From Entophlyctis helioformis (lineage: Eukaryota; Chytridiomycota; Chytridiomycetes; Chytridiales; Chytriomycetaceae), in contig JAHLKH010000157.1 of assembly GCA_025526915.1 (NCBI GenBank), positions 1 through 64,000 of the forward strand: a stretch of DNA of 64,000 bases, written 5' to 3'. Numbering within the stretch: position 1 is the stretch's first letter; every line of letters begins with the position of its first letter. The translations under genes and the position numbers were made by a program. The notes beneath the pieces were generated by a model, which did not search any database, was not told where the DNA came from, and worked only from the letters and a program-made list of their open reading frames with translations. Shown here in pieces: positions 46,101 through 56,697 of the stretch.

Positions 46101-46830
46101 GTGGATGCCGTCGTTTGGCAGATCAGCCATGGATGCCGCCGATCCTGCCCATGCTCTTGCATCAGACGAAACCATGGCAGACATCCACAGCGCCAAGGTC
46201 GCGGATGTGCACGGCCATCACGCCACTGTCCAGCCTGGCAGACAGCAGCATCCTGACCAGATCGATGTGTGGGCAGAGGCTGAACGCAGCAGAGACGCCA
46301 GCCACGGCAGACGGTCGCACGGCAGCAGTCATGGCCGCAACAAGAGTGACGATGGAGACAGCCGTCGCGACCAGCGCGGTGGCACACACCAGCGTCTTCC
46401 GCAGACATCCGATTCACAGCCAGCTGCCGGCGACGACGACTTCTTTGAGCCGCTTGGACTCCCCATGGTCAACACCGAGACGGGACTGCTGAACCCACTC
46501 GACACGCCTGCCCCGCATGCCACCAATCTGTTTGGCTTTGGACGGCTGTTCCGCAGAGCCGATCGCCACCACTCGAGCAAGCAGCACCAGCACCACCAGA
46601 CTCACCACCAGACTCGCCACCACGAGCCACGCCGCCGCAGCTTCTCGTCATCGTGCAGCAGCAGCACCAACCTGTCGCTGCCACACGAGCCAGGGTTTGT
46701 GGCTGAGCCATTCCGCGTCATTCCGCGCTGGTCGCCCCTGTCGGAGAAGGCTGTGGCGTGGATGGCGCTGCTCACGACATCTGCCGTGTGCGTCTGCAAC
46801 ATGATCTTTTACCTGATCGTGTCTGCTTGA
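43153..46830 (+). CDS. Multi-pass transporter, amino-acid-permease-like (copy 2, intact)
   Basis: Seven exons in phase: 43153-43176, 43454-43669, 43880-44005, 44117-44324, 44465-44914, 45044-45229 and 45413-46830 (875 aa). The first roughly 400 residues hold about ten membrane spans: GFIGGSCLLFNQMTGPAIPF, VVGTILLNLACPTVVPSWIN, AGVFAFIMLLPGIPVSFIV and FLPWIILAPLQTGNIIY. The TGPAIP element in the first span recalls the APC/AAAP superfamily. A long hydrophilic His/Ser/Asp-rich region follows, and a final hydrophobic segment (AVAWMALLTTSAVCVCNMIF) ends the protein. Substrate unknown. The short CA-repeat intron before exon 6 and the intron phases are shared with copy 1. Confidence 0.8.
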
Positions 46831-47009
46831 TCTGGCGAGCCACTCTGCCACTCTGCCACTCTGCCACTCTGCCACTCCCTCTCCCACTCCCACTCGTTCA
46901 GCCATCCTTGCCATCTCATGTCCATGAACGCATTCATTCAGCCGGTAATCCAGCCGATCATCCAGCCAGTCATCCATCCACGCTCCTCGTGCCAAGACCG
47001 GCATGCCAG

Positions 47010-48532
47010 CTACTGTGCATCGGCGAGTGTGCAGATGGAAATCCCCTGCGATTGCCCGAATGCGTCGATGCGCTGTCGCAGCCGCTGCTTGACGGTCTCG
47101 TCTGCAAAGATGTGGTCGATCGACCCGCGTGCAAGACGGAACAGATCGGCGCGCGACAGACCAAAGTGTTTGGCCACGGTCGCGTATTCGCCAGACAGCG
47201 AGCATCTGAACACTCCCTTGTCGTCCGTCTACATGGATGGGATGAGATGGGATGGAACAGTTGGGTGAGATGAATGGTGAGTCGGTCAGTCCAGTGACGA
47301 GTCTTGTCTTGCCAGAATAACAACACGACGAGGAGAGCGAGCACAGGCAGCACAGGCAGCACAGGCAGGACGGGAAACGCACACAGAGGATGCATGGATG
47401 GCCGTCAATGTGCAGGTTGCTGAAATGGTGGTCCTGGATGGTCTTGACGGTCTTGGACACAATGTTGGACGTGACGCAGACTTCGATCGGAATGGACTCG
47501 TCCACCACTCGGCTGCGCAGCGCACCCAGCAGGAACGTGCCGTGGCCGATGCGGTCGGGCCCAAAGTCGATCATGTCCAGCGTCTCCTGCTCGGTGTTTT
47601 CGACCTCGGCCATGTGCAGCGTGACTGTCGCGGGTGGATGGCATCCCTTGTGTGAGTGAGTGACTGCAGGGTCCAAGACAGCACCAGCCAGCCAGCCAGC
47701 CAGCCAGCCAGACAGCCAGACAGGCAGACAAACCAGCCAGCCAGCCACAACGCACCCTTCAGACCAGCATCGCGTGCCTTGCGGAATGCTGGCTCGAGCG
47801 TCTTGAAGTCGCCCTGGAGTGGATCGCCGCACAGATCCACACCTACAACGCCGCGATGCATGTTGGCCACGGCCAGATCCACCGTGTCCAGGCTCGTCTC
47901 GAGCGAATGCCGCCGATCGATGCTCAGGATCCACCTCACCTGGATGCCTGCTCCATCTGCATCCTGTCCACCACGAGCGCCATCTCCACGACCAGCAGCA
48001 GCAGCAGCAGCAGCCAGCTCGGCAACCGCGTCGTCCGTGCCATCCAGCACAGCCTGCACATACGACGCTTTGGTCATGCCCGTGTCTGCGTTGGCGCGCG
48101 GCGTGGACCGCAGCTCGAGATATGCGCACTGGTCGGCAGCAAACTCGTGCACCACACGGCGGGTGACGGCGCGGACGGCTGCTGCTGTGCTGGTGATCTG
48201 GTAGAGGAAGCCAAAGAGCGGGAAGAAGCTGTCGAGGTCGACCAGGCTGCACTGGCGCTCGAACTCGGCAAACTCGGCGTGCACAGGCAGCGACGGGTCC
48301 ATGCCTGCGAGCATGGCGCTGAGAGTGTCCTTGGAGAGCGAGCCATTCAAGTGTGCGTGGAGCTCCTGGCGGGTCGGATTGCAGGGCCGTGAGTGGGTGG
48401 TGTGCACCATGCGTGCTGGTGCGAGTGGACGTGCGAGTGCAGCAGCGAGAGCGAGAGCGACTCCGAGTGGCTGCCACTCACCACCTTGGGCAGAGCGGCA
48501 CAAAAGGCTGCAATGTCGTCGACGTCGCTCAT
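47010..48532 (-). CDS. Adenosine deaminase-like protein (ADAL/MAPDA, N6-methyl-AMP deaminase)
   Basis: Four exons in phase: 48532-48482, 48365-47756, 47624-47383 and 47228-47010 (373 aa). The metal-binding ELHAHLNGS is split from KV by intron 1. Other motifs are YLELRSTPRANADTGMTKAS, GVDLCGDPLQGDFKTLEPA, TLHMAEVENTEQETLDM, FGPDRIGHGTFL and ILCTDDKGVF. The LRSTPR and CTDDKGVF elements favour the ADAL subgroup, which removes N6-methyl groups as amines from modified AMP arising in RNA turnover, over classical adenosine deaminase. An Ala-rich insertion with AGRGDGARGG lies mid-protein. It is head-to-head with PTRHD1. Confidence 0.92.
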
Positions 48533-48589
48533 GGCTCGCGGCGTGGTTGTTCTGCTGTTGAACACGCGGGTGAGTTTGGCAGGCGGCTG

Positions 48590-48819
48590 ATGGCAAGCCT
48601 GCTGGCTGTTGCAGCGAGGACTTCTGCGAGGACTTCTGCGATGGCTGCGGCGCGGGCTGCAACGCCAACCACGATGGCGGCTCGCTGGGCAGCACCAGCG
48701 GCACCAGCGGCACTGACACCCGCTCGTCTGCGTCGCTCCTTCTCTGCAGCAGCAACCGCATCCAAGACCGCATCCAAGTCCGCTCCGCAGCCCAGCATGC
48801 AGTCGCAGCCAGCGGCAGC

Positions 48820-48864
<45 letters not shown>

Positions 48865-49459
48865 CATCGATGCCCAAGACAGCCAAGGCACTGAGCAGCG
48901 GATGGAGCAGGCTGGGCAGCCCGAGCAGCCCGAGCAGGCGGACGACGTGGTGCAGCACGATCCACTCGTCATGTACATTGTGCTGCGCAAGGATCTGCTG
49001 AATGTGGGTGGTCTGCATGCAGCCCTCGAGCAGCACAGGATCTGACCGACTTGGCTTCTGCATGGCTTCTGCATGGCTTCTGGATGGCTTCTGCATCGCT
49101 TCTGGATGGCATCCACAACAACCGCCCTTGCTGTCGAGCAGTTGCCAGGCTGGACATCGGGCAGCGTGATCGCACAGGCATGCCACGGCGTGACGGCCGT
49201 GCTGGCCAAACACTGGCACGAGCCGTGTGTGGCCGAGTACGTGGCGGGACTCGAGTCGATGCACAAGGTCGTGCTGGCAGTCAAGAACACGGGCCATCTG
49301 GACAAGGTTGCGACGGCGCTGCGCAGTGCAGGCGTCCAGCACGAGCAGTGGATCGAGCAGCCCGACAACATCGTGACGGCCGTGGTGACTGTGCCGCTGC
49401 GGCGGTCGTTTGCTGTGCCGCTGTTCCGTGGCGCCAAGTGCGAGCTGTACAGAAAGTGA
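48590..49459 (+). CDS. PTRHD1-type peptidyl-tRNA hydrolase 2 domain protein
   Basis: Two exons in phase, 48590-49003 and 49142-49459 (243 aa). The N terminus is Ala/Arg/Thr-rich like a mitochondrial presequence (MASLLAVAARTSARTSAMAA), then a long Ala run encoded by GCA repeats (48819-48862). The PTH2 domain follows: VMYIVLRKDLL, PGWTSGSVIAQACHGVTAVL, MHKVVLAVKNTGHLDKVAT and EQWIEQPDNIVTAV. Family members hydrolyse or bind peptidyl-tRNA; PTRHD1 itself lacks clear evidence of that activity. The intron holds five or so 10-11-bp TGGCTTCTGCA repeats. Confidence 0.9.
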
Positions 49460-49584
49460 CGAGCACGAGGCGGCTGCTCTTGCGCAATAGAGAGATCTTC
49501 AATGCGTGGTGCCAGTGCAGATCTTTGGAGCAGGCCGTCAGTGCCGAGTGGAGGAGCAAGCATGCATGGACAGAGGAGGCAAGG

Positions 49585-49998
49585 CCGGACACAGTCGGAC
49601 ACAGTCGGACGATCAGTCAAAGCCCTTGGACGCGAGGATGGATCGCCAAGGTTCCACAGCCGCTCAGCGCGGTCGCCAGCCACAATGCCAGAAACAGCCC
49701 ACGGCCGCAGGTTGTATGTCCACGACGAGCCGTTGGGCAGGTCAGGCGTCACACTCGCGTAGATCTGTGCGTTGGCGCAATGGTCGGGGCTGACGGTGAA
49801 GACCCACACGAGGTTGCGAATGAACCAGCCGAACCAGCTGCGGTCGTTTGCCTTTGCGGCGATGCCTGTTACCACGGCGCCAGGCTCAATGGCCACAGCG
49901 GTCACGCCGTCCTTGCCGTAGCGGTCGGCGAGGCTCACGATCCGGGTCTTGGAGGCCAGGATGACGTGATCGAGATGGATGTCAAGATGACACTGGCT
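49585..49998 (-). pseudogene. 5'-truncated SDR fragment (C-terminal half)
   Basis: A minus-strand frame encodes ILASKTRIVSLADRYGKDG, then VTAVAIEPGAVVTGIAAKA and TVSPDHCANAQIYASVTPD. This is the typical C-terminal half of a retinol-dehydrogenase-like SDR (SK...RYGKDGVTA...EPGAV.T). The Rossmann half and catalytic Tyr are absent; instead the frame runs into the 3' end of the deubiquitinase gene, whose stop lies at 50020. A truncated pseudogene is the simplest reading. An alternative is an unrecognised upstream exon on the same strand. Confidence 0.6.
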
Positions 49999-50019
49999 CA
50001 TGCCCTGCGAAAGCAACGT

Positions 50020-53000
50020 TCATTCGACCATCATAACTCCCGTGGTGGACTCGACTTCGCTCATGCTGATCGAGGGCCTGCTCTTGGCTGTACCATCATG
50101 GCCGCCATTCGAGTTTGGCGACGTGCCCGATATCGTGGCAGCAGACGAGCCCATCGCTGACCCAGACACTGAGCCAGACCCGGACATGGAGCCAGATCGC
50201 GATCCCGGCACGTCAGCAGATGGCAGCGGGTCCATACGGTCGCTGTGGTCAGGCAGCTGGTCGTCGTCGTCATGCATCAAGTCCGATATAGACATGGTCA
50301 TGCTCGCATTGCTGTTTCGCTTGTATCTCTGCTGCTGTTCATCCTGCTGTACGTCGGCCATCGGCTCAGCATCGGCCAAGTCCCGGTCGGTCGTGCTGTC
50401 GGGCACAGATGCTGGCCCAATGCCACTGCTGCCTGCGTGAAAGGTATGCGAACTCGCCGTGCTGCCGTGATGACTCTCGGCCACTTTCGGCACGGATGCT
50501 GCTGGCGACACGGTCGTCGGTCGCAGTCCCGGGAATCGCGCTTCGTAGTCCTGTCTGTGCTTGCCATCCCGAGCATATGGACGTACAAGGCTGGCGAAAT
50601 CTACTCATCGCTACACGTCAGTCGACACACCGCATCATCGTGTGACACAGTACGCTTTAGCTTGCCTGCAGACCGCACATAGACCAGGGCATATGCGTTG
50701 GCGCTCGAGCCCGTTGTATCAGCAAACACCTCGGCCTCTGAAACTTCCTTGACGATCGAGTCGTTGTACATGATCCATCGGCCGCTGCTCTCTTGGTTGG
50801 ACTGGGGGGTTTGGTGATTGTGCTGCTGAGGCTGCTGGTAGTCCTGGTCGTGCAGGAAGATCCAGTAGTGTCCATAAGACGCCTCGCCCTCGTGGACAAA
50901 GACTGCATACAGCCGGTACTCGTCGCCGCGCATGTCATTGTACACCAACTTCATCTCTCGCTTAAGCGGTTCGATGCGCGACTGAAGGTCTGGCCAAGGA
51001 CACTGCGTGTCAGCCACAGACGTGGCAAGGGCGTGGCCAAGTTGTGCTTACCAGATATCTGCCGCTGCAGGTCTTCAGACACCTTCCCCAGGGCAGGTGC
51101 AAGTGTGGCGTCCTTGACATGATCTGCATGTGCATGAAGGATGCGAATGGTGCTTTCCAGAAGCAGCAGAGGAGGTGCAGGGTATCTCTGCCAATCCATT
51201 GTCAGTCACGAGTCTCATCGCACTCTGGGCCAGCAGCCAAGCCCAGGCATGCGCAGCCGACCCACATTGGAGTCGGTCTTGGATACGAGCTGCTCACGCA
51301 GCATGCCATATTCGGACGTGAGACGCGACATGTGCTGCCGGCGCTCACGCACAACGTCGAGCTTCTCTGCAGAGTATCTCTCCAGGAAGATGGTCTTTTC
51401 AAAGCGGACAAAGCTGTTGGACTTGTACACGCGGCTGGTTGTCCGATCAAACTTGACGCGCTGTTGTTCGAAACCACCAAGGTCAGTTTGGGGTTCGTCC
51501 AGCCCTTGACTACAATACACTTGCATTGATTTGGATTGTCAGGATCGGCGGAAACTTGACGATAGAGAGATCACGGATGGCGCTTGTGCCCTCAAACTCA
51601 ACCTGGCCCAAGGCATGGTCAGTAAACTCTCCCATGCAAAGCGAACGGCAAATCACAGACCTGCTGGGCATCAAAGAAAGCATCCATGGCGGCATACAAG
51701 TCTTCGGCAGCGTCGACAATAAGTTGGTGGAATGGCTCGTCCTTTTCCCTGACATGCCGCTTGCCTGTCTGGTCCTCGTAGCGCAATGTCTGTCTCGTGG
51801 TGCCAAAGAAGAGACTGTCGAATGCAATGACATCCACTGGCAATCAGCCATCGTGCAGTTTGTGCATGCCACTCTAGCAAAACACGTACTCTTGCAGGAT
51901 CGAGCAATGCGTCTGGCAGCTTGGATCTCGCTTCCGAAATACAGACTCCATCATGTCCAGTATCTTGTCCATGCACTCTGCAGCATGTCGATCCGTCCGT
52001 TGGGCACACAGTCAGCAAGCAGAGGCATGATCAGGTATCATGCAGTCACATCTCTCGAGCTCACCATGAATGTCCTGTTGCTGCCCAAATGTCGCAGATC
52101 CATATTCACCCGTGAGTGTGATCTCGGCCAGCCGCTTCTCGGGCGTAACGCTGTACTGGTCTGTCCAGATGAGCGACGCAAAGAGCCGCCTGAGATACAC
52201 TAAGACTGTGCCAATGGCATCTCAAGGTGAGCCAATGTTCACAAATGACTAAAGGCGGTGTCGGGAAAATGCTAGAATCGGTATCCAGGAACATACATTC
52301 GCTTGCCTGTTGCTCGCGATCAGAGGACGTTGAGGAGGGCGACGTTGCTTTGGGCTGGAATGCCAGCACTTCTTCGCGCAGATTCTGCAGCGAAAAGTAA
52401 AACTGTAATAGCGAGTTGAGGTAGCACCTGCCGCAATCCACAATAGCGTGTCAGCCTGCCACGCAATTCAGTACACATCGGACGGGGCATTCATCATACG
52501 TGTTGCCAATATTGTTCAGTCCAGCAGGCCTGTCAAATGTATGCCCGACAGATTGAGAGTTAGACACGGTCAAGAAGTCAGAGTAGCGCACTTGAGCAAG
52601 CATTACAGGTTGTTCGAGTCGACGTCCATGGCAGTGACGCTGTTGCTTTGCGTGACCATCTCGCCCGTGTTCAAAAAGTGCTCGATGATTGTACAGGAGC
52701 GGTGCATTTGGATCGCTTTGAGCGCTTGACGAAACTCGCCCAGGCGATGTGGGTTTGCAGTGTACTGACAGTCATGGCATGCATCAGTGTCAACGCCAGT
52801 CAGAACACAAAAACAGGCTTGCGACGGATGGGCTTACCGCAGATGTGAAGGTTTCGATAAGCTGAGTGGCTGTCGCGTGATGCGAGTCATCCACTCCAAG
52901 AATGCGGTAGGCTTCAGTGATCTCTGAATCCGACATGACGCCTTTGGAGCGCTCCATGGCGATAAAGTCTTCGAGAAGAGGGCTTTTTCGCAGCGTTGTG

Positions 53001-54648
53001 ATCTCTATGAGGGCATCCTGCAGACAAGGTACGTCAGCCGCGGGTGCTTGGCCATCCGTCTGCGGTGATGAGCATCCTTACCAAATACTTTGGCTGCATC
53101 GCCGGCTCGAGTGCGGAAAGGCCACTGTACATGTCTCGGATTTGTAGATCGGACAAGTCTCTGTCGATAGCCATGGACAGCATGCGTCAGTTGGTTTGGC
53201 TGGAAACAGAAAGGCATCATACGTGCAGCATACGCTGTTGATCCCAGAAGCGTGTACGATGGATGCTGCAGTCGAATGCGCTTCCACATCTCTGCGAGAA
53301 AAAGACTTGCATCTTGGCCAACATCTGCAGCACGCACAAGTGAGTCAGATGCCAGACAAGACAAACGATCAACGGCAAGCCACGCACATCTGAGTCCGAT
53401 CAAGGCACAAAGCGTGTCTGTGGCTTCTGAGAAGGTGTACATTTGATTCTTTGTTGGTCCTGCGAAGCGCAGCAGAAGATGGTTAGAGGCAGCCCACAGC
53501 AAGACAGTGGCGATGCGAGCCAAGACTTACCTCCGCCGGCCTGCAACAGAAACTTGCGCAGCGAGATCTCTTCAGACATCTTCCTCAGCGCCTGGTGTTT
53601 AATGGCAGACGGGTCGGGAGGCGTAAAGTGCGTGCCGTTCAAAACGTAGCCCATGTCTGCTAGAAGACCAACACTGCATGTCGCCATGTGGGGCATGACG
53701 ATCAAGGATCGGCACGAGCCGGGATCAGAGTTAGCCTGGAAAGGAGTGGCAAGAGAGCTACGAACAAAGGAAACAGCAGCCTGCAGCAGCGTACGTGGTG
53801 TCGTTGATGCCGATAAACTCTGCAAACTTGGCATTGAGGGTGTTGATGGGTTTGGAGGATCCCTCGAGGATATTGTCAATGTAGAAGACGAGCATGAACA
53901 GCACGGTGGCCTGGCGCGACAGCTCGAGGTTCTGGAGCAGCATCATGAGCCGCGAGTCGGATACAAGCGGCGGGGTCAACACCATGTCCCAGGCGAGCGA
54001 GCAGTGGCGGCAGGCGGCCCAGACTGCTGTGCGGGGCGGTGAGATCTCTTCGATGATGCAGGTCTCGTAGAGATGGAGTCGCGGGTGTGTGCAAAGCGCC
54101 ATGGGTGGTGATGCGGCCGTCGGCATGGACGTCGTCGACTGGGACAACGACAGCGAGGACGACGAGCTGGAGTGCTGCTGCAGGCGGTGCTGCACATGGT
54201 GGTTGTGGTGGTCCTGCTGCTGCTGCATCTGCTCGGTGCGAGTCAGCCGCAGGTGTGTGCAGCAGTGCTTGCAGATGAAGCTGGGCAGCTGCAGTCCGGC
54301 TGGGGCTGCTTCTGCAAACGCAGGCGAGGAGCCAGGCCCGGAGCTGCTGCCATTGCTGCCGCCGGTGGGCGAGGTGTGGATGCGCTCTGCCGTCAGGAAG
54401 TGGTGGTGGCAGTCATGGGTGCCAGCAGACGAGACCTTGCGGAACAGCATGTGGGGCGACAGTCGAACGTGGTCGGGCTGGGCCTGGCGACGCATGCTGG
54501 CGTTGCTGGCGGCTTCGGAGGCGGTAGACGAACTACCGGCATGGTTGGCGGCATGGCTGCTGCTCTTGCCGTCGGCACCGGCGGGGTGGTGGTGATGGTG
54601 ATGGTGGTGGTGGTGGTGTGCCGATGCGCTCCATCCCGTGAGTGGCAT
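50020..54648 (-). CDS. Ubiquitin carboxyl-terminal hydrolase, USP25/28-Ubp2 type
   Basis: A gene of more than a dozen exons. The probable start is ATG 54648 (MPLTGWSASAHHHH, with a poly-His run). The N-terminal region has FICKHCCTHLRL and a THDCHHHFLTAERIH segment. The catalytic Cys box is split by introns: NNLPAGLNNIGNT | CYLNSLLQFYFSLQ (acceptor near 52436). Downstream are FFGTTRQTLRYED, HQLIVDAAEDLYAAMDAFFD, IRDLSIVKFPPILTIQI and RVYKSNSFVRFEKTIFLERY. The His box region is YRLYAVFVHEGEASYGHYWI...WIMYNDSIVKEV. The C terminus is Ser/Asp-rich, stopping at 50020. Ubp2 trims Lys63-linked chains with Rsp5; USP25/28 act on K48 and K63 chains. Individual exon borders are approximate. Confidence 0.85.
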
Positions 54649-55089
54649 ACTCGCGGCTTGCAGACAGCGTTGTCCCTTGTTGAAGCCTGTGAGCCGGTCG
54701 CGCACGGATCTCGTCGCGGTTGGACAACAGCTGCAGATAGCATCGGAGACTGATGTCACGGCCAGCCATAAAGCCCAGGCCCAATCCACACAGATCTGGT
54801 CACAGTTGCGCCAGAGCACCATCAGGCAGGCATGCACTTGTTCATTCATGCGGTTGCATTGGTGGGAGCGTGCATGGCAGTCCATCCACGAAGCATTCCA
54901 GCAGAGCGCAGTCCTTGCTGTTGTGGCATCCACGAGCGTGTCTGTCTGCCTTGCCAGCCTTGCCAGCCTTGCCTGCCAAACACAGCCAACTACTGCACAA
55001 GCCAATCTCAGACATCCGCGCGTAGTGTCAAAACCGTGCGATCCAGCCAGCCGTCCATTCTCTCCCACCGCCCACTTGTCACAGCGCAG

Positions 55090-56622
55090 ATGAACAACTC
55101 TGAGATTCCTGCAGCCCTTTGGACCGCTGAGGCGTCCTCCAGCGTGACAAGCACGTGGTTTGCTGCCATGATGCTCGTGTGGCTTGTGAGTGCTGGCTGC
55201 GTGCTGCGTGCTGCTGGCTGTGTCCAGATATCCCGCGTGGTTGCGTGCCATATGCCGCTGTGTGTGCCAGATGCCATTGCAGACTGTACAGTCTCGGCAG
55301 TCTGGAGGGCCGCGCCAGCAGGCTGCGCGTTGCTGCAGTCTTCGTGATGAGCAAGCCAGACTGCTCGTGCGTGTGCGGCTGCTGGCGGTCACTCTGCCAG
55401 TCGTCAGTGTCCTGCATTGCCTTGTCTATGCCCTGCTTCAGCCGCCCTTCGCCTTGCTGCTGCTTGCCGCCATGCTGCAGTTGCTCGCAGCCATCCAGAT
55501 GCGGCGACGTGCTTTCTGCTGCTGGCATGGCAGACGCCGATGTTCGCAATGTCGGACTGGCTGAATGCCGAGCGGAATGCGCCGTGCTGCTTTGGCGTCG
55601 CTGGGCTGGGCTGGCTGGCACACACACGACGCATGCGGTTGTCTGCTTGTGGATGCTGTGGGCGATGCTGTTGGTGTCGCACGTGCTGGTGTCCATGCGC
55701 ATGCGGGCTGTGGCAGGCTGCTTGGATAGACGGCTCGCACCGACTGACGTCGTCTGCCTGCAGTTTGGCTGCTCGTGTGCTGCTGAGAATGCCGCGCTGT
55801 GGCTGTGGCTGTGGCGATTTCGCGCTGTGATGGCGCATCTTGGTGCTGACTGTTGGCATGCTGCTGCTCTCCACTACTGTTGCTGCAGCATGAGCAGGCT
55901 GCTACCGGGCACAAGGCCAGATACACCGCATCTCGCTTGGTGCTCCTGGCGTCGGTCGCAGCCGCCTTGCTCGTGGCCATCAGCATCTTGATCGCCTGCC
56001 CAGCCGCCGCGTGCTGGATCGCAACGGCCGTAACCAACGAAGCCATTCACGGCATCAATGCGCTCGCCAGCAGCCGTGTGCTGATGGCCTATGTCGCTTG
56101 GAAAGAGCGCAAGGCTCTGCAAAGGTTGGCCGTGCTTGGCTGGATCTGTCTGAAGAGCAAGCAATGATGCGGCCAATGCGACACAGCACAGCACTGACTG
56201 CCACACACAAACCGTACATCCACGACCTGCCATGCCAGACTCGTCAGTCTCGCCGTGATCGTCGAGTCGTGGCTCGTCGCCGTCTGCAACGCGGTCCGTC
56301 GGCTGGTCGTCACCGTCGCGTGGGTCGCTTGCCTTGCAGCTGGCGCTGCTTGGCTCGGCGTGTTCGTGGCATGGCACGCCATCGGCATCGTCGCCTGTGG
56401 CTGTCTCGCTCTCGCCGCCCTTGCAGCCCTCTGGCTCGCTGCAGCTCGTCGGCTGCTTGCACTCGTCGCTGCCCAGTCTCGCTGGCTGGCGGATCTTGCT
56501 CTCGCTGTGCTGCCGTCGGTCGTCAGCGTCGTGGACGGCATCTGGACGAGCATCGCCGACGGCAGCAGCGACCGAGAAGACGCCGACGTCGACGCCGCGA
56601 GCGATGCTGGCAAGGTGAGCAG

Positions 56623-56697
<75 letters not shown>

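Noticed and set aside
46648..48477. A 609-codon minus-strand frame
   Set aside because: It overlaps transporter copy 2 on the other strand and the ADAL exons in a different frame; it is low-complexity Arg/Ser-rich with no domain.
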